Shown here: positions 23,191 to 37,130 of the stretch, in pieces
How positions within the stretch are numbered: the stretch's first letter is position 1
Layout: each line of letters opens with the position of its first letter
Assembly (NCBI RefSeq): GCF_031143425.1
Contig: NC_090448.1
Coordinates: forward strand, 335,308,177 to 335,372,176
Origin: Pleurodeles waltl
Taxonomy: Eukaryota; Chordata; Amphibia; Caudata; Salamandridae
Direction of reading: 5' to 3'
DNA length: 64,000 nt
The notes under the pieces: model-generated
The model's database searches: none
Told to the model about the DNA's origin: nothing
What the model saw: the letters and a program-made list of their open reading frames with translations, nothing else
Position numbers and translations under genes: made by a program

Positions 23191-24759
23191 GTGAGTTTCC
23201 GGAGTGCAGTGAATATTGGAGTATCTGCTCTCCCGCTGTGCCAGAAGAGCTGCTTTTGCATTGAGGATTTCTATTTTATGCAGAGCATTTACCAATTTCA
23301 AGTGTTTTTTTAAGGGGAGAGCCACAATAAATGACTATGATTAGGTAACTATGCATGCTACTGTGGGTGCCAACAAAGAAAGGACTATAAAAACAAATTA
23401 GCTGGTCTGGTTTTCCAGGTGGACACTGGGATTTGTAGAGGCCAATAAATTCAAGAGTGGAGGCATTCCACAGGCCGGGGTCACTGAGAGAAAATGGACC
23501 ACAGCAGTTTGCCTTTTAAATCTGGTGGTCACTGAAGGAAGAAGCGTTGAGTAGCCCTTCCTGGTAGGTTGATGATAGTTTACTAGTGTCAGGCTCCCTG
23601 ACTGGTTCAGTGCAAGACACAGAACCCCAAAACTTCACTCAGTACTCTTTTGTGATGCCTTGAAACCGTGTCCTACACCTAAAGTGCCGTGTAACATCTT
23701 GAATATGTAAGGCCCTATAATCCCGCCTGTAAAACCATAAGGGTCACTTTACAGTCATGCAGATGTGGTCTCGCTGACCATGTAGGTGCATTGTGCTGTA
23801 CTAATATATAAATAAAATGATTATTGATATGATGGAAGTGAAAGGCATACTGCCACTGCACAGATGGAAGGCTCATTGCTACAGTGTAAGTGAGTCGACC
23901 TTTTCAACTAATGGTTTTGGGTTCACCCTTTTAACTACTGGCATTCTTTGCAGGGGCATAGGAGACAATATATTTCTGGGGGGGGGACAGAGACAGTCTT
24001 GGGGACTTCTCAATTGACCCTATACAAATCGCCCATTATTTGCAAAATGCAGGCTCCGATAAATGTACACAATCATATAGTTTGGAAGGAAATAGGGAGA
24101 AAAGAATGCACGTTGTCAGTTTGAAAGTATGTTTTATTGTTATTCACATTCACAAATTATTTAGACCAAATATGAAAAAAAATTTGATTAACCATGCATC
24201 CTCATGCACCAAGCAAATAAAGGTAGGAGGGAGAAAAGGAAGAACATACCTTTTGTGCCCCGCATCGATCATGCCTCTCACCTCATGCAAATTGAAACCA
24301 CGCTAGAAATATCTAAAGCGTTCAGGTGCAATAATTGTAAACTGTGCTATGAAACCGTAATTCCAATAACACTTCTGTTCATCTGTGCCATCTTGGCAGG
24401 TCAGCTCCACATCAGTCAAAACTGGGAGCATTTACACTGAAGAAGCTCTTGGTGTTACAGACTAATACATGAGATTCGGCGATTCCTGTATAAACAGCAG
24501 TCATTAATTTCTATATGATCGGCTACTTTTGATGCATCAAGTCACTGATTATAAAGAACAGACGTCAGAACTCGACTATTATAAGGTTATTACAGTCCAG
24601 TTTTGACTTGCCTTCTGCCAGAGCCAGCAGCCAAAGTGAAAGGCAGGTCAGGACATGGAACATAATTAAAGCAGCTGTTTAAAGCAACAAATTGAACATT
24701 GCTTTTCTTTCTTCTGCTCTACTTTAATAGCTTAAAATTACAGAAGCTACGCACTACGG
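23191..24759. other. Unassigned sequence
   Basis: No coding motif, array or terminal repeat recognised. Confidence 0.3.
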
Positions 24760-25814
<1,055 letters not shown>

Positions 25815-27165
25815 TGGCTCTGTTGTAGAGTGGAGTAGTGTCAGAGTGGAGTAGAGGGGAGAGCAATAAAGAAGAGTGCAGTGGCAAAGAGTGGAGTAAA
25901 GTAATGTGGAGTGCCATAGAGAGAGTTGAGTAGGGTGTCTTTGAGCATAGTACATTGTGGTATAGTGCAGTAGCATGGAGTGTCATAGAGTGGAGTGGAG
26001 TAGAGTATCATAGATTAAAGTGGAATAGAATGTCACGGAGTGGAATAGAGTGGAGTAGTATGTCATAGATTAGAGTGGAGTAAAGTGGCATGGAGTGGTG
26101 TAGAGGCAATTGTAGAGCGTAATGTCATAGAGTGAAGTGTCGTAGAGAGATCTAAAGTGAAGTGGTGCAGAGTACAGTGATGCAGAGTAGATTTGCATAG
26201 AGTGCACTGGTTTTTAGTAAAGTGGTGTACAGTGCATTGGTGTAGAGTGCACTGGTTTAGAGTAGAGTGCACTACTCTAGTGGTGAAGAGTAGAGCCGCA
26301 GATTGGAGTGGTACAGCATAGATTACAGTGGCACAGAGTGCAGTGGTGCAGACTGCTGTGTCGTAGGGTGATGTGGTGCATGGTAGAGCAAACTGCTGCA
26401 AGATAGTGGCGTAGAGTGCAGTGATGCAGCATAGAGGGGTTTAGAGTGTATTGGCATAGAGTGCATTGGTGAAGAGTGCAGTAGAGTGGTACAGAGTTCA
26501 ACGGTGGTGAGTAGAGTCAAGTGGTGCAGAGTACAGTAGTGTAGAGTTCCGTGGCAAAGTGTGCACTGTTGCAGAGTAGAGTGTCATAAAGGGCAGTGGT
26601 ACAGAGTAGAGTGGCATAGAGTGCAGTCGCATAGAGTGGCATAGAGTACAGTGGTCCAGAGAAGAACAGAGTGGCGTAATGTGCAGTGTTGCAGTGCAAA
26701 GGGGGTCATAGAGTGCAAGTGGTGTAGAGTGATGTAGAGAGCAGTGGTGTTGAGTGCAGCAGTGCAGAGTGGAATAGAGTGGCGTAGAGTGCTGCAGTAA
26801 AGTACAGTGGTGTATAGTAGAGTGGTGTAGAGTGCATTGACGTAGTCTACAGTGGTGCAGAGTAGAGTAGAGTGGCCAATACTAGAGTGGGGTAGAGTGC
26901 ATTGGTATAGAGTAGAGAGGTGCAGAATGCAGTGGTGCGGAGTAGACTGCAGAGGCATGGAGTGGTACTGAGTAGAGAGGTATGGCATGGAGTTGTGCAG
27001 AGTAGGTTGCAGTGGCATGGAGTGGTACAGAGTAGAGTAGAGAGGTGCAGAATGGAGTGGTGCAGAGTAGATTGCAGTGGCATGGAGTGATCCAGAGTAG
27101 AGTAGAACAGAGTAGAGTGGAGTGACATAAAGTGGTGTGTGCATAGTGTGGTAGCACACTGCATT
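25815..27165. repeat. Degenerate short-unit tandem array (about 1.35 kb)
   Basis: Built almost entirely from words such as agagtgcagtggtgcagagt, agagtggcatagagt and gtagagtggagtag. Units of roughly 10-15 bp are variably combined, so no single period fits throughout. It has strong strand asymmetry (G/A/T-rich on +, little C). Minus-strand open frames across it are low-complexity artefacts. Confidence 0.85.
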
Positions 27166-27886
27166 ACAGGCAACACATCTTCAACTGAAATGACCATTAC
27201 ATTTGCACAGACACACAATTTTACTGATAAAAACATACAGCACACAAATGTTAATGTGTGGAAATGTAATTACCTAGTGTATTGATTTGTTTTAACCATC
27301 TTAAAATATTTGTTTCCACTACACTTATATTCTTAAGTATCTGCAAATTTCCATCAAAAACATTTAAAGTTTGTTGTGTGGTAGATAAAAATAGCATCCT
27401 AAAGCCTTCCTCCACACCCCTAGGAGCTAGCATGATTGTCATATATGTTCTCTCACTTTGAAGTCAGAGAAAGAAAACTAAACGCCAAGCTCAATGGGAA
27501 GACAGAGCCTGTAATTTGACCTTGGTCTTTGAATGCACGGCAAGTGAGACAAGGTAATAACAATATTTGAAGGCCTGTTTACAGACATCGAACACTGGTG
27601 GAAGGATACAGTATACAAGAGATGCTCTACTGGCGGGACAAACTCAAGCTGGACAGCCTAAATCAAATCAGCTAGCAAATAGAAACCAAGCAAATGTAAG
27701 TTACAAAGCCAAAGGTAAGCAATGGGTGGAATTGTCCATACTTAAGCATATTGAAGTATATGATCTTTTCTATATTTAACATTCTCGTTTGAATTTTATT
27801 ATAATTTTCTTTAATTAATTTTCAAATTTTATGAGTAGAGACAGAAAAAATGGCAAATAAAGAATAATAGTTACATGAGGATACAT
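27166..27886. other. Unassigned AT-rich sequence
   Basis: No gene, array or terminal repeat recognised. Confidence 0.3.
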
Positions 27887-27894
27887 TGGTGATA

Positions 27895-28305
27895 GGGCCA
27901 CTAGAATTATGCAGCAGGGGAGGGCCAAATTATGTGGCAGGGTTGACTAAATTATGCAGGCAGAAGAGGCAAATTATGCAACATAACAACACACATTTTG
28001 TGATAGCATTTCATTATTTTGTCATTCTTACACTTGTTAACACTCTCTGGGCTAAAGTTGTACCTCATTAGTGGCAGCTTAACACCTAAATATAGCAACA
28101 AGCAAAAGAAAGGTTAGCAGTCAACTTTTGCAAAGGGGCCCTGCACTGTACACCAACACGTGTTGCTGCACTTTTAGTAACTTTTGAACCGTTTTTGTTT
28201 AAATCTGCAGATTATGCAGTAGATGTTAGATTTTGTGGTAAATGTGGCAAATCCATAACTAAGCGAAAAACACTGCAGCATGCAATTGCATAATTCTAGT
28301 GTCCC
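27895..28305. mobile_element. 411-bp MITE with 8-bp target duplication
   Basis: Terminal inverted repeats GGGCCACTAGAATTATGCA and, on the complement of the right end, GGGACACTAGAATTATGCA (one mismatch in 19). TGGTGATA flanks both ends (27887-27894 and 28306-28313). No coding capacity. An 8-bp duplication is typical of hAT-like transposons, but the GGG end is not the usual hAT CAG, so the superfamily is left open. Confidence 0.85.
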
Positions 28306-28313
28306 TGGTGATA

Positions 28314-29321
28314 GCCAACCCAGGCATCAGAAATACAGTGTCCGTATCAATGCATTTGCATAAATCTGCACATATTTCATACTGTTACAGGACAATACAG
28401 CAGTCCTGGCCCATAACAGCGTGTATAAGAGGCCCTAAATGGCAAGATACAGTCACAGAGGAGTTCCATAAAAATATGTAGGAATAAGGCTGAAGGCTGA
28501 GTTCAATAGATCAAAGCTGTCGGGTTTGCTAAAGTCATTTAGAGGACATACATGCCTAAAATGAAAAGTGGCTTCTCCCTGTTAGCCACGCTGAAATCCA
28601 ATCCTTTATTACTTAGATAAAAAACACACTTGGCCCGATTCACAAAGAGAAACTTAAACATTTGGTCTAAATTTAGACCAAACGTCTAATTTTACGATTT
28701 TGGGGAATTCACAAAGGGCATTTACAAGTAGTAACTTTACATCTGCATTTGGGGAGGATCTCCGTTACGTGTAAATGTTAGAAAGAGATACCCTTCTAGT
28801 AGCTAAATTGTATAGTGTGAAAAGATAACATCTTGCCTTCCGTGTTTCAGTGAATGGTGTGATCCTAGGCAACTGCAAATACTCAGGACAAGTCCTAAAA
28901 AAAGAAGCGGGGACTAACCAAGTTAGGGAGTATGCAAGTGGCATCACAACGCATGACATCAGGGTGTGTGACATTGCAGGTGGCATCACAACCCATGACC
29001 TCAAAGAAGGTGGCATCAGCTCTTAACACCTCCAGACATATGTTTAGCAGGTCTATCATGAGTATATTTGAGTGCTTTACTATATCTAACAAATGAGATT
29101 TTGCTTTGGGGTTGTGCAGGAAACGTTATGCAACCTTGACACAAAATCTGGGCCTCAATTTATAAATTTATTTTTTGGAGGCTCTGCCACCAAGAAATTG
29201 GCTTAAGGGAGAAATGTTGCAGTAAATCAGCTCTGCTTATTTGGTGCAAAGTCTGCATTTTAAAATATCTTCTGGGGGTTAAGGCATCTGCTGAAGAGAT
29301 CTTTGTGTGCCCAGTATATCT
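28314..29321. other. Unassigned; contains a perfect palindrome
   Basis: A 22-bp perfect palindrome (core TTGGTCTAAATTTAGACCAA) lies at 28,661-28,682, with two nearby gattcacaaag / attcacaaag words. The word gtggcatcacaac is repeated at 28,937-29,000. No gene. Confidence 0.35.
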
Positions 29322-29405
29322 CAGGGAATAATAATAATGTGTATGATGTAAAGCGCTTGGACACCCTGCATTGGATTAAGTAGCGCTAAAAAAGAAATAA
29401 ATCAA
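29322..29405 (+). repeat. L2-like LINE 3' tail
   Basis: gatgtaaagcgcttggacac followed by gtagcgctaaaaaagaaata matches the conserved 3' end of vertebrate L2-like LINEs. Only the tail is present, as expected from 5' truncation. Confidence 0.6.
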
Positions 29406-29796
29406 AATAGTGGTATTTAAATTGTTATTTGTGTAAATACTGGATCAGACCAACACATCTGACATTCTTACAGTGCATACCTATCTCATATATGCAGGGT
29501 CTGAACAAAGTGAAAATCATGTCTCTGTTAGATACCTGTGAAGTAATAGCAAGCTGTGTGCTTTTGTTTCCTAAATAACAGCTATGTGTGAGGCTCCAAA
29601 TAGTTTCCAGCTAGAATAATCAAACAAAAGGAGGCCTGATGGCCCCTTATTTTCAACCTGTGTCCAGACCCAGCAGAAATTTACAATCAGAAAGCCCTCT
29701 TTCATGCTGCCCAGAAGGAAGGAATGAAAGTGCTTCTGAAAGTGTGTGCAGGCGCTTCTGAAAATGTCAAAATACCTCAAAACGAAATGGCCCTGC

Positions 29797-29921
29797 AAGA
29801 TAGAAGTGAGAGTGGAAATTATTTTGTCCCCTTGTCCCCCCTCCTCATCCCCCGTTCAAGATAGAAGTGAGAGGGGAAATTATTTTGCCCCCTTGTCCCC
29901 CCACCCTCGTCCCCCGTGTCC
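29797..29921 (+). repeat. 61-bp tandem duplication
   Basis: aagatagaagtgagagtgga at 29,797 recurs as aagatagaagtgagagggga at 29,858, each followed by aattattttg and C-rich runs. Confidence 0.75.
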
Positions 29922-32724
29922 CCCACACTCCAAAATCTGGGAGGGATACATCCCCTGCATCCCCCACACTTCCTACACCCATGATTTTTTCTCAATCCCG
30001 TCCTTGCTCAACCCAGAGAAGTATAAATCTCTCACCTAATGCTGCTGGCTGTTTAAGTGTATCCATCCACCTTCCCTCGAGAGCTTACATGATATTTTCA
30101 ACTATTGCCATCAATGTCCACTCCTGCTGGCATGCTCCTGCATGGTTTGATCTAATTTGCTATCACTACTTGTGTAAGCACATTAAATCACCCACTTATT
30201 GGCCTTGTCAGTGCTTGATTCACATGTCATCTAGTCTTGTGGACATGGTGTATCGTTAAATGGTTTGTCGTGCTTTGTCTCTTAGGGCAAAGTCAGACCT
30301 AAGGCTTGCCTCCTCCTTTGAATTTGATGGCTTGCCCACCTTCACAGCCCCCTGAGAAATTGATGTCCAGCAATTTTTTTAATTGAAATAGGACAAGAGT
30401 GTAATTCTGCTTATAGTTCAACTTTAAACTCTACATTCAATTGAGGCTCGCTATCTAGCGCTCGGTCGCGGGAATCTTGCACAAGGTAAACCCCTGGGAC
30501 TTATTTTAGATTCCAATTTCACATAAAGGCTGGCGTTGGATCGCCCAACCAGCCACTCTAGTGTTCAATCACATATACTATATCCTCCAACTAAAAAACT
30601 TTTCTACAGTTGTGCAGGCTTTTGCCTTTTCATGGTTGGAAGCAAGCAGTAACTTATTTGACAGCCTTCCCGAGTCTGATGTGGCTCCTAACGGGGTAGT
30701 GTGTGTGCTTCTCCTGCCTAGAAATGTCATATATCTAAGAGGCTCCTGTCTCGAAGGTGAGATTCATCACATTTTCGTAGAACTTGTGAAGACCAAAAGA
30801 GACATACAATATATGCTATAATTCTGCTTGGGAGTGGGGAAGTAATGTTGAAGAGTAATTTAGGTTTTGCTCACTGACTTCACACGTCTCCCATGACCTC
30901 TTCAGTTAACTGATGGTGAGAAATCAATGCAATTAAATCCGGTGTATCCGATTTTCTAAGACATTTGCTTCCCCAACTCTCACAGGCTCAAAGAGCTTGT
31001 TTTACGAGTGGGAAATCTAGGTATGGTATTCACAAACCCTGAATTACACTCAGGAAGGGATTTACACTCAGATTATTGTAAGGGGTCCCATGCTGTGGAT
31101 GCCTTAAAAAGATTGGGAACAATCACAAACACATGAGTTTGAGAGCATTCATAGTCTTACTTCCAAAAGTGTCCAACAGTGAAAGTAGTAGAAGATTTGC
31201 TACTTTGGTAGGAGTCAATTAATTGCCAGGGTGGGTGTGGAAACGAGGAACTCTCAAAATTGTTGGGGGTACTGTGGAAGTGGTTCTGTCAGATGCAAAA
31301 ATATTTTTCTTGAGGATAAAATGACTACTTCACAAAAGGTACTTTCGCATACCCAACTGTACACTTTGCAGAGTTAGGCATGCAGAAAACCCCTCTCATG
31401 GATGCAAGTAGGTATTCACATTCGTTTTCCTATACTACCAGTGGAAATCTGAAACAAACATAGGTTTGAACCCATTGTGTAAAACCAAGGTTCTTCTGTA
31501 TAAGAATGTCTTGCACTAAGTTTATACTGTTTTAAAGAGAATTATTTTCCGAATAGGCTACCTAGAGAGATTTAAAGGTTTTGGGGTTAAGATTAAATTT
31601 TCAGACCAAGTAGCAGTCCTACAATGACGTTTTGAACTACTGAGGTCGAGAGATGGCCTATATAGTCCACTTCTGAGTGGATAGAAATCTTACTTGCTGA
31701 TAACCGATTGGAGGATAGCAAAACAGCAAGATTTATTATTTTTAACTCCTACATGTGGATAGGAACAGGCTGGTTCTACAGTTTCTGTAAGGGCCCAATG
31801 CGCCCATACATCTAGGAGTAAAATACACACCAGACAGCTATACCTAAAGTAACTCACCACACACACACGTAAGCAGCGTTTGAGATCTCATGCATAAAAA
31901 TCTGTTTATTTAGCTGTGGGTCAACTGCATCTGTCTTTATGTCCAAGTGATAAAATATGAATAACTCGCAAAGTGAGACATCACAGCACTTACCATTGTG
32001 TGTCAGTACTGAAGATTCACAAAGCGCTTCCTGGGCGCCTGCAGCCCAGCTAGTGACATCTGTACAGAGGACAGAGCGCTCCCCACTTCACCCTGAGCCG
32101 GCGACCACACGGTCAGGCCTCTTAGCACTAACCCTCCTTCTACGTCCAGTGTCCAGACTGCAAGGAGCTTCCCTCAAGAACACACACTGAATAACCAAGT
32201 GGAAGTTCTTTTGCGCAACCACCAACTTTCGTTTCTGTGATCTATAAAAGAAAACCTTTTACAGGAAATGTTCTTGCATCACTCTTTAAAAAACAAGCAT
32301 TGAAAACACTAATTGGTTTTGCTTTTGGTTGAGAGAAGTAGCTTGCTCTTATTACTCTGCAGAAAGTCCATTTCATTCCTTCACCACTTCATCCTAAAAC
32401 TGATTGATAAAGGACATTATTTAGAATCCATTAGCCTTTAATGGATTACAGAAGGAGATTTGTTTGACTGTATTACCCTGAACTGGTTACACAAGATGTT
32501 CTATTACAGGCCCTGCACTACTTAAAGAAGGGGTTACTTTACTTTGATTACTCCGATTACATACGCCTGCACTGACTGGAGGAGATTACTAAAAACACTG
32601 ATTATTTCATCTTGTGTTAGAGAAGGAAATGTTAATTGTAAACCTAATATTGACTCATAAGTATCTTCAATGAAATCATAAACATAGAATATTCCTGCTC
32701 GCCTGTGAGGATCAGGGAACACTT
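29922..32724. other. Unassigned sequence
   Basis: About 2.8 kb without a recognised gene, array or terminal repeat. A frame near 31,957-32,190 has no motif. Confidence 0.3.
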
Positions 32725-32882
32725 AGGACGTGATTACGACCTTGGCAGATGGGCTATTCCCTCACAAAAGTGACGGATATCCTGCCCGGCGTTCTAAAAG
32801 TTCCATAGGATATTATGGAACTTGTAATACCCGTCACTTGTGTGAGAGAGTAGCCCATCAGCCAAGGTCGTAATCAGGCCCT
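32725..32882. mobile_element. Near-perfect palindromic MITE (about 155 bp)
   Basis: Left arm TGATTACGACCTTGGCAGAT (from 32,731) is mirrored by the right-arm complement TGATTACGACCTTGGCTGAT (to 32,876), and pairing continues through GGGCTA and GTGACGG to a centre near gttccatagg-atattatgga. The whole element folds on itself. TGATTACGACCTTGGC is close to the GGTCATT-type ends of the Harbinger-like sequences in this window. The flanking duplication (possibly TTA) is uncertain. Confidence 0.78.
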
Positions 32883-33826
32883 TTATATCCAGAAATAAGC
32901 CTAGGTACGTGTAGGAGATTAGCTGTCATTACCGAAATACACGCATAATTCCATAGCCTCCACGGGCTATTTTTAGCGACTTCTTACTTTTGAAGCCACT
33001 AACAGAGCACTGCATTGCAGAATGAAACCACTCGTGCTACTGAAGCTGCCTTTCTTCACGTGGAATGTTCTTTAGGTTAGACAGCTGATAGTAGAAGAAC
33101 ATACAGTAGACAATCCATTTGTAAACGAGTTGCGCGTATTTTCAAACCAGTATAGGTAGGCCCAAAGTCTAAAAAACAGTTTCTTATATTTTTATTTTTT
33201 TCCAATAAATATTTACAGACGCTTCCTCCATTAGATTACTATAGGGAGCTTTACAATGGATTAGAATAGATGTATTATTAAAGAAAATTGGTAATGATGT
33301 GAAAAATCAGAAACAACCTTTGCAAGAAAGAACGTGTGCGTCGTCATGTCTATCCTGCTGTGATAAAAATATTTTTTAAAACGTGTAAGCTTACACTGCA
33401 ATGAGAGCTTGAAGCTTGCTGACTCTGCAAGCTGAGGCTATGGTACAAGAAAGGCTACTTTCCAAGTTAGGTGCTGCAATGATGTGAAGGTTCAGATGGT
33501 GATGCCATCAGTTTTGCTAGTACCAGATTAAGCTCCTACGGAGGACGGGGCTACTCTCTAGGAGGTCAGGTCCTCTGGAAAATCTCCAGAACCCAAACGT
33601 CTTCAGTGACAATAATTGTGAAGAATGGTGTTTGATTAGGATTACTTTTGTATGCTGGAATCACAGCCCAGTGCACGTTTTTAAAGCAATTTGAGAGTTT
33701 GACTATGCTAGCTAAAGAAAATATGAATCTATCAAATCCCCTTGGCAGGACAGCATATTGTGGTCACGCACATAACCATATAAACTCACCTGTTACAATT
33801 AGACTTATTTAAAATAGCTGTACTGG
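32883..33826. other. Unassigned sequence
   Basis: No gene or repeat recognised. Confidence 0.3.
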
Positions 33827-34703
33827 GGCCAAGATTTATCAGTTTTTTTGTTTTCACGCTAATTCACCACAACCTTAACTCCATATTAATATTTTGACGC
33901 TAGACTAGTCTAACATTACAATATTGGAGTTTGAGTCATTTTTTTGATGCATGAACCCACCTTGCATCAATGAGATGCAAGGTGGGCGTTCGCATCCAAA
34001 AAATGACTCTAAGGCCCTAGCACCTTATTTATCCTCCCATGCAAAAATGGTGCACAGGAGGTAGGTGGGCCTAAATAATGGTGCTAAGCCTGCTTAGCGC
34101 CGTTATTTAACGCCTGGGTCAGGGTAGGCGTTAGGGGACTTATGGACCCATTTCCATGGTCAAACACCATGGAAAGAGCCCACAGGTGTCCTCCCCACGC
34201 CCCAGGAACAACCCATCCACACCAGAGGGACACCAGAGGATTGGGGACCCCATCCCAGGTAAGTAGAGGCAAGTATTTACATTGTTTTCAAAGTGCCATT
34301 GGGGCCCTGAAATGGGCCCCCCTACATGACACTGGGTGCAATGAGCATGCCCAGGGGACCCTTGTCCCTTATGCTGGCCATTGGGGTGGTGGGCATGACT
34401 CCTGTCTTTTATAAGACAGGAGTCATGTGGTATGGATGGTTTTGCGTCAAGAAATTAAGCTAGGCTGGATAGATTCATGGTTTTTTACTCTAACCAGCCT
34501 AAAGTAATTTTTTGGTGCAAAACCCCCTTCTCCCATACTGCCACCCCCACACAGTTAACATATTTTTTTTCTGACGCTAGCCCACCCTTTGCGCTGGATT
34601 GTGCCATTCCATTAATATGACAACCGGCTGGTGTCCTGGAATGGCGCAAGCCGGCGCTATACTTTTTGATGCAGTTTTGCATCAAAAAGTATAAATATGG
34701 GCC
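33827..34703. mobile_element. Inverted-repeat element rich in hairpins (877 bp)
   Basis: Ends GGCCAAGATTTAT and, on the complement, GGCCCATATTTAT. Internal palindromes include a long one at 33,937-34,005 (caccttgcat ... atgcaaggtg at its core), gactcctgtc-tttt-ataagacaggagtc near 34,397-34,424, and tttttgatgca-gtt-ttgcatcaaaaa near 34,671-34,690. No coding capacity. No target duplication could be fixed. Confidence 0.55.
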
Positions 34704-35060
34704 TGAGTGCCCTAAGATAACTGTAACCCATGCCCCCCATGCACAGTTTTTTAATGAATATTTTTACAACAAATGTTACAGTGAAATTATCAGTGATGTT
34801 ATAAAAGATGTCATGAGTGCTGTAATATCTAGAGTAATTAGCAGTACATGGCAAGGGCGCGAGTTATAGTTACCTTAGGGCACGAGTTACAGTTACTCAA
34901 AATAACTGTAATTATAACAGATGAATTTCTATGGTTTTGCACATTTAAAATTTGAGCCTAACTATAACGCACCTTTGTTTTTTCAAGTGAATTTCTATTT
35001 TTTTTTATTCTATTCCATAGCTATAACACCCCAGTAACCTTTGTTTTTCTTAGTGAATAT
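34704..35060. repeat. 'actataac' dispersed repeat, copy 1
   Basis: Marked by gagttatagttaccttaggg, atgtcatgagtgctgtaata, and tttttcaagtgaatttcta. The same marks recur at about 41,630-42,060, 43,290-43,615, 45,931-46,215 and 49,480-49,858. Non-coding; family unknown. Confidence 0.7.
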
Positions 35061-35750
35061 CTATGTTTATTTTTTAACATAAAGTAATTTTACTTACTAT
35101 GCGTTAATCGGAGCCAGGGCTTGCAGCCAGCTCCCTCTAACCACCCAACTTCGTACCATTAAAGGCCTTCAGCTGTGTGTGGTGGGGTTTGGCCGCAGGA
35201 CCAGCAGCCAGCCACCTGTAACTACCCAACCCTGCACCATTTACAATGAGAAATGTTCTGACAAATATGAAAAAAATGAATTTGACAAGTAAAAAGAGTG
35301 AGATCACCTTTCTTTATGTACCTCAAATTTTTGAACTTGAAAATAATTTAAAGCTGAGCAATGACAACTGACACACCTAAACTGGAACCCTTAACCTTCT
35401 TTGTGATGGTATGAGACATTAATCACTAGGTCACTGGTGATTCTTTACTACAGAGTGACCAGATATCTCTATGGCATTCAAGCTAAAAATGTTGATTTGG
35501 AATAAGACGTAAATGTTACATCACAAGGAATGTTTAACATTCAAAACACGAGTAAATAAACAGACACACTGCAATGGGATACTAGAATAAGCACCTTCAA
35601 CCTACTGAGTGACAGTCCAAGAGCTTTAGCAGTAGGCCAGAGGTGACTCTGTTCTGCTGTGCATCAAAAGGTAAGTATAACATTCCATTCAAACATCTTG
35701 CTAGTGTGACACTTTGAGGTCATTGTATGGAGAGACCATTTAAATAACAA
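35061..35750. other. Unassigned sequence
   Basis: No gene. 35,100-35,250 contains a weak repeat of accagcagccagcc-like words. Confidence 0.3.
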
Positions 35751-35819
35751 TGTCTCTCTTTCTCTCTCTCTCTGTCTTCCATCTCAGTATGTGATGGAAG
35801 ACAGAGAGAGAGAGAGACA
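35751..35819. repeat. (TC)n/(GA)n hairpin
   Basis: ctctctctctgtcttccatc (ending 35,783) pairs with gatggaagacagagagagag (from 35,793) across a 9-nt loop; the stem is about 25 bp. It is both a microsatellite and a hairpin. Confidence 0.75.
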
Positions 35820-36289
35820 AAGTGACAGGACTGCGGAAGGACCATCAAGGCCCCAGTGGTCCTAGCCGGCTCCCTGCATTCTGCAGGAGCCGGCACTGCT
35901 CCCGCAAGCACGGAGCTGCTTTAAATAGCAGCTCCCTGCTTGGCGGGAGCAGTGTTTTCATCTGTTACCCTGCACGCACATTTGCTTGCAGGGAAAGAGA
36001 TGAAAACTCCGCTTTCAGCAAGCAGGAGCTCTTTGACAGCCAAGCAAAAGCAAGCAGCTACCTCCCGAAGTAGGCTCCTCAGGAAGTAGCAGGAGCTGGC
36101 CCTAGGGGATGGATGTCCCCAGGGTCATCTATGGCTCTTCGAGGGGATCCATGCGCCCCCGCCCATCGTTTCAATGTAGCCTCAGGCAGGTGGTGATCTT
36201 TGGGGCCAGGAGTCCCCGACGGACCCCCTACTTTAACCCCCTGGGTGCCCTGGACGAGGTGATCCACTAGACCACCAGGGATTATGTTT

Positions 36290-37130
36290 ACCTTATGTTT
36301 TTGGGCAGCGACCCCTTAGTCAAGGGTCGCTGCCCCGGGGGCAATAATTTTTTATGTGTTTCAGCCGCCCCCTTGGGGCTAGATCGGCCATGTTTTTGGC
36401 CGATCTCGCCCCCGGGGGGTCGAAACCCAATAGGCGCCAGGGATTGTGTGGTGTGTGTGTGTGTTTTGTGTGTTTGTGGGCACCCCTTGGGCAAGGGTCG
36501 CCCCCCCAAAGGGGGGAAATTAGTATTGGCCATTTCTACCCCCCTGGGGGGGCAGATGGGCCTATTTTTTAGGCCCATCTGCCCCCAAGGAGGGCAGAAA
36601 CCACCAATACGCCAGGGATTTTTTTTTTTTGTTCCCCTTTTTTTGTTTTGTGCTGGGGGTGCCCCCTTTGGCAAGGGTCGCCCCCTAAAGGGGGTATAGA
36701 GCTGTTGGCCATTGATTCGCCTATTTTTTTATGCCCATCTGCCCCCAAGGGGGGCAGAATCCACTTAGGCACCAGGGATCTTGTGTGTGTGTGTGTTTTG
36801 TGTGGGTGGGGGGGCGGCCCCTTTTGCAAGCGTCGCTCCCCAAAGGGGGGCACATTACGGATGAACATTTCTGCTCCCCTTGGGGGCAGATCGGGCTATT
36901 TGTTTAGGCCTAGCTGCCCCCAAGAGAGCAGAGGCATGAGGGGAATTTTTTTTTTTTTTTGCTCCCCTTAGTTTTTTTGTGCTGGGGGCACCCCCATTTG
37001 CCCCCTTTGGCAAGGGTCGCCCCCCAAACAGGGTACAGAGCTGTTGGCCATTTCTGCCCCCTTGGGGGCAGATCGGCCTATTTTGTTTAGGCCCATCTGC
37101 CCCCAAGGGGGGCAGAAGCCACTTAGGCAC
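36290..37130. repeat. Palindromic tandem array inside element B
   Basis: About four units of 150-230 bp marked by caccagggat / cgccagggat, each with a gggcagatgggcc ... ggcccatctgcccc hairpin and a gcaagggtcgcccccc element. Same unit family as the array in element A. Confidence 0.75.

Noticed and set aside
26584..27159. 191-codon minus-strand open frame rich in His, Thr and Tyr
   Set aside because: A by-product of the degenerate array, which lacks stop words on that strand.
30561..30821. 86-codon + frame as a possible host exon
   Set aside because: No splice context, domain or codon signal that separates it from chance.
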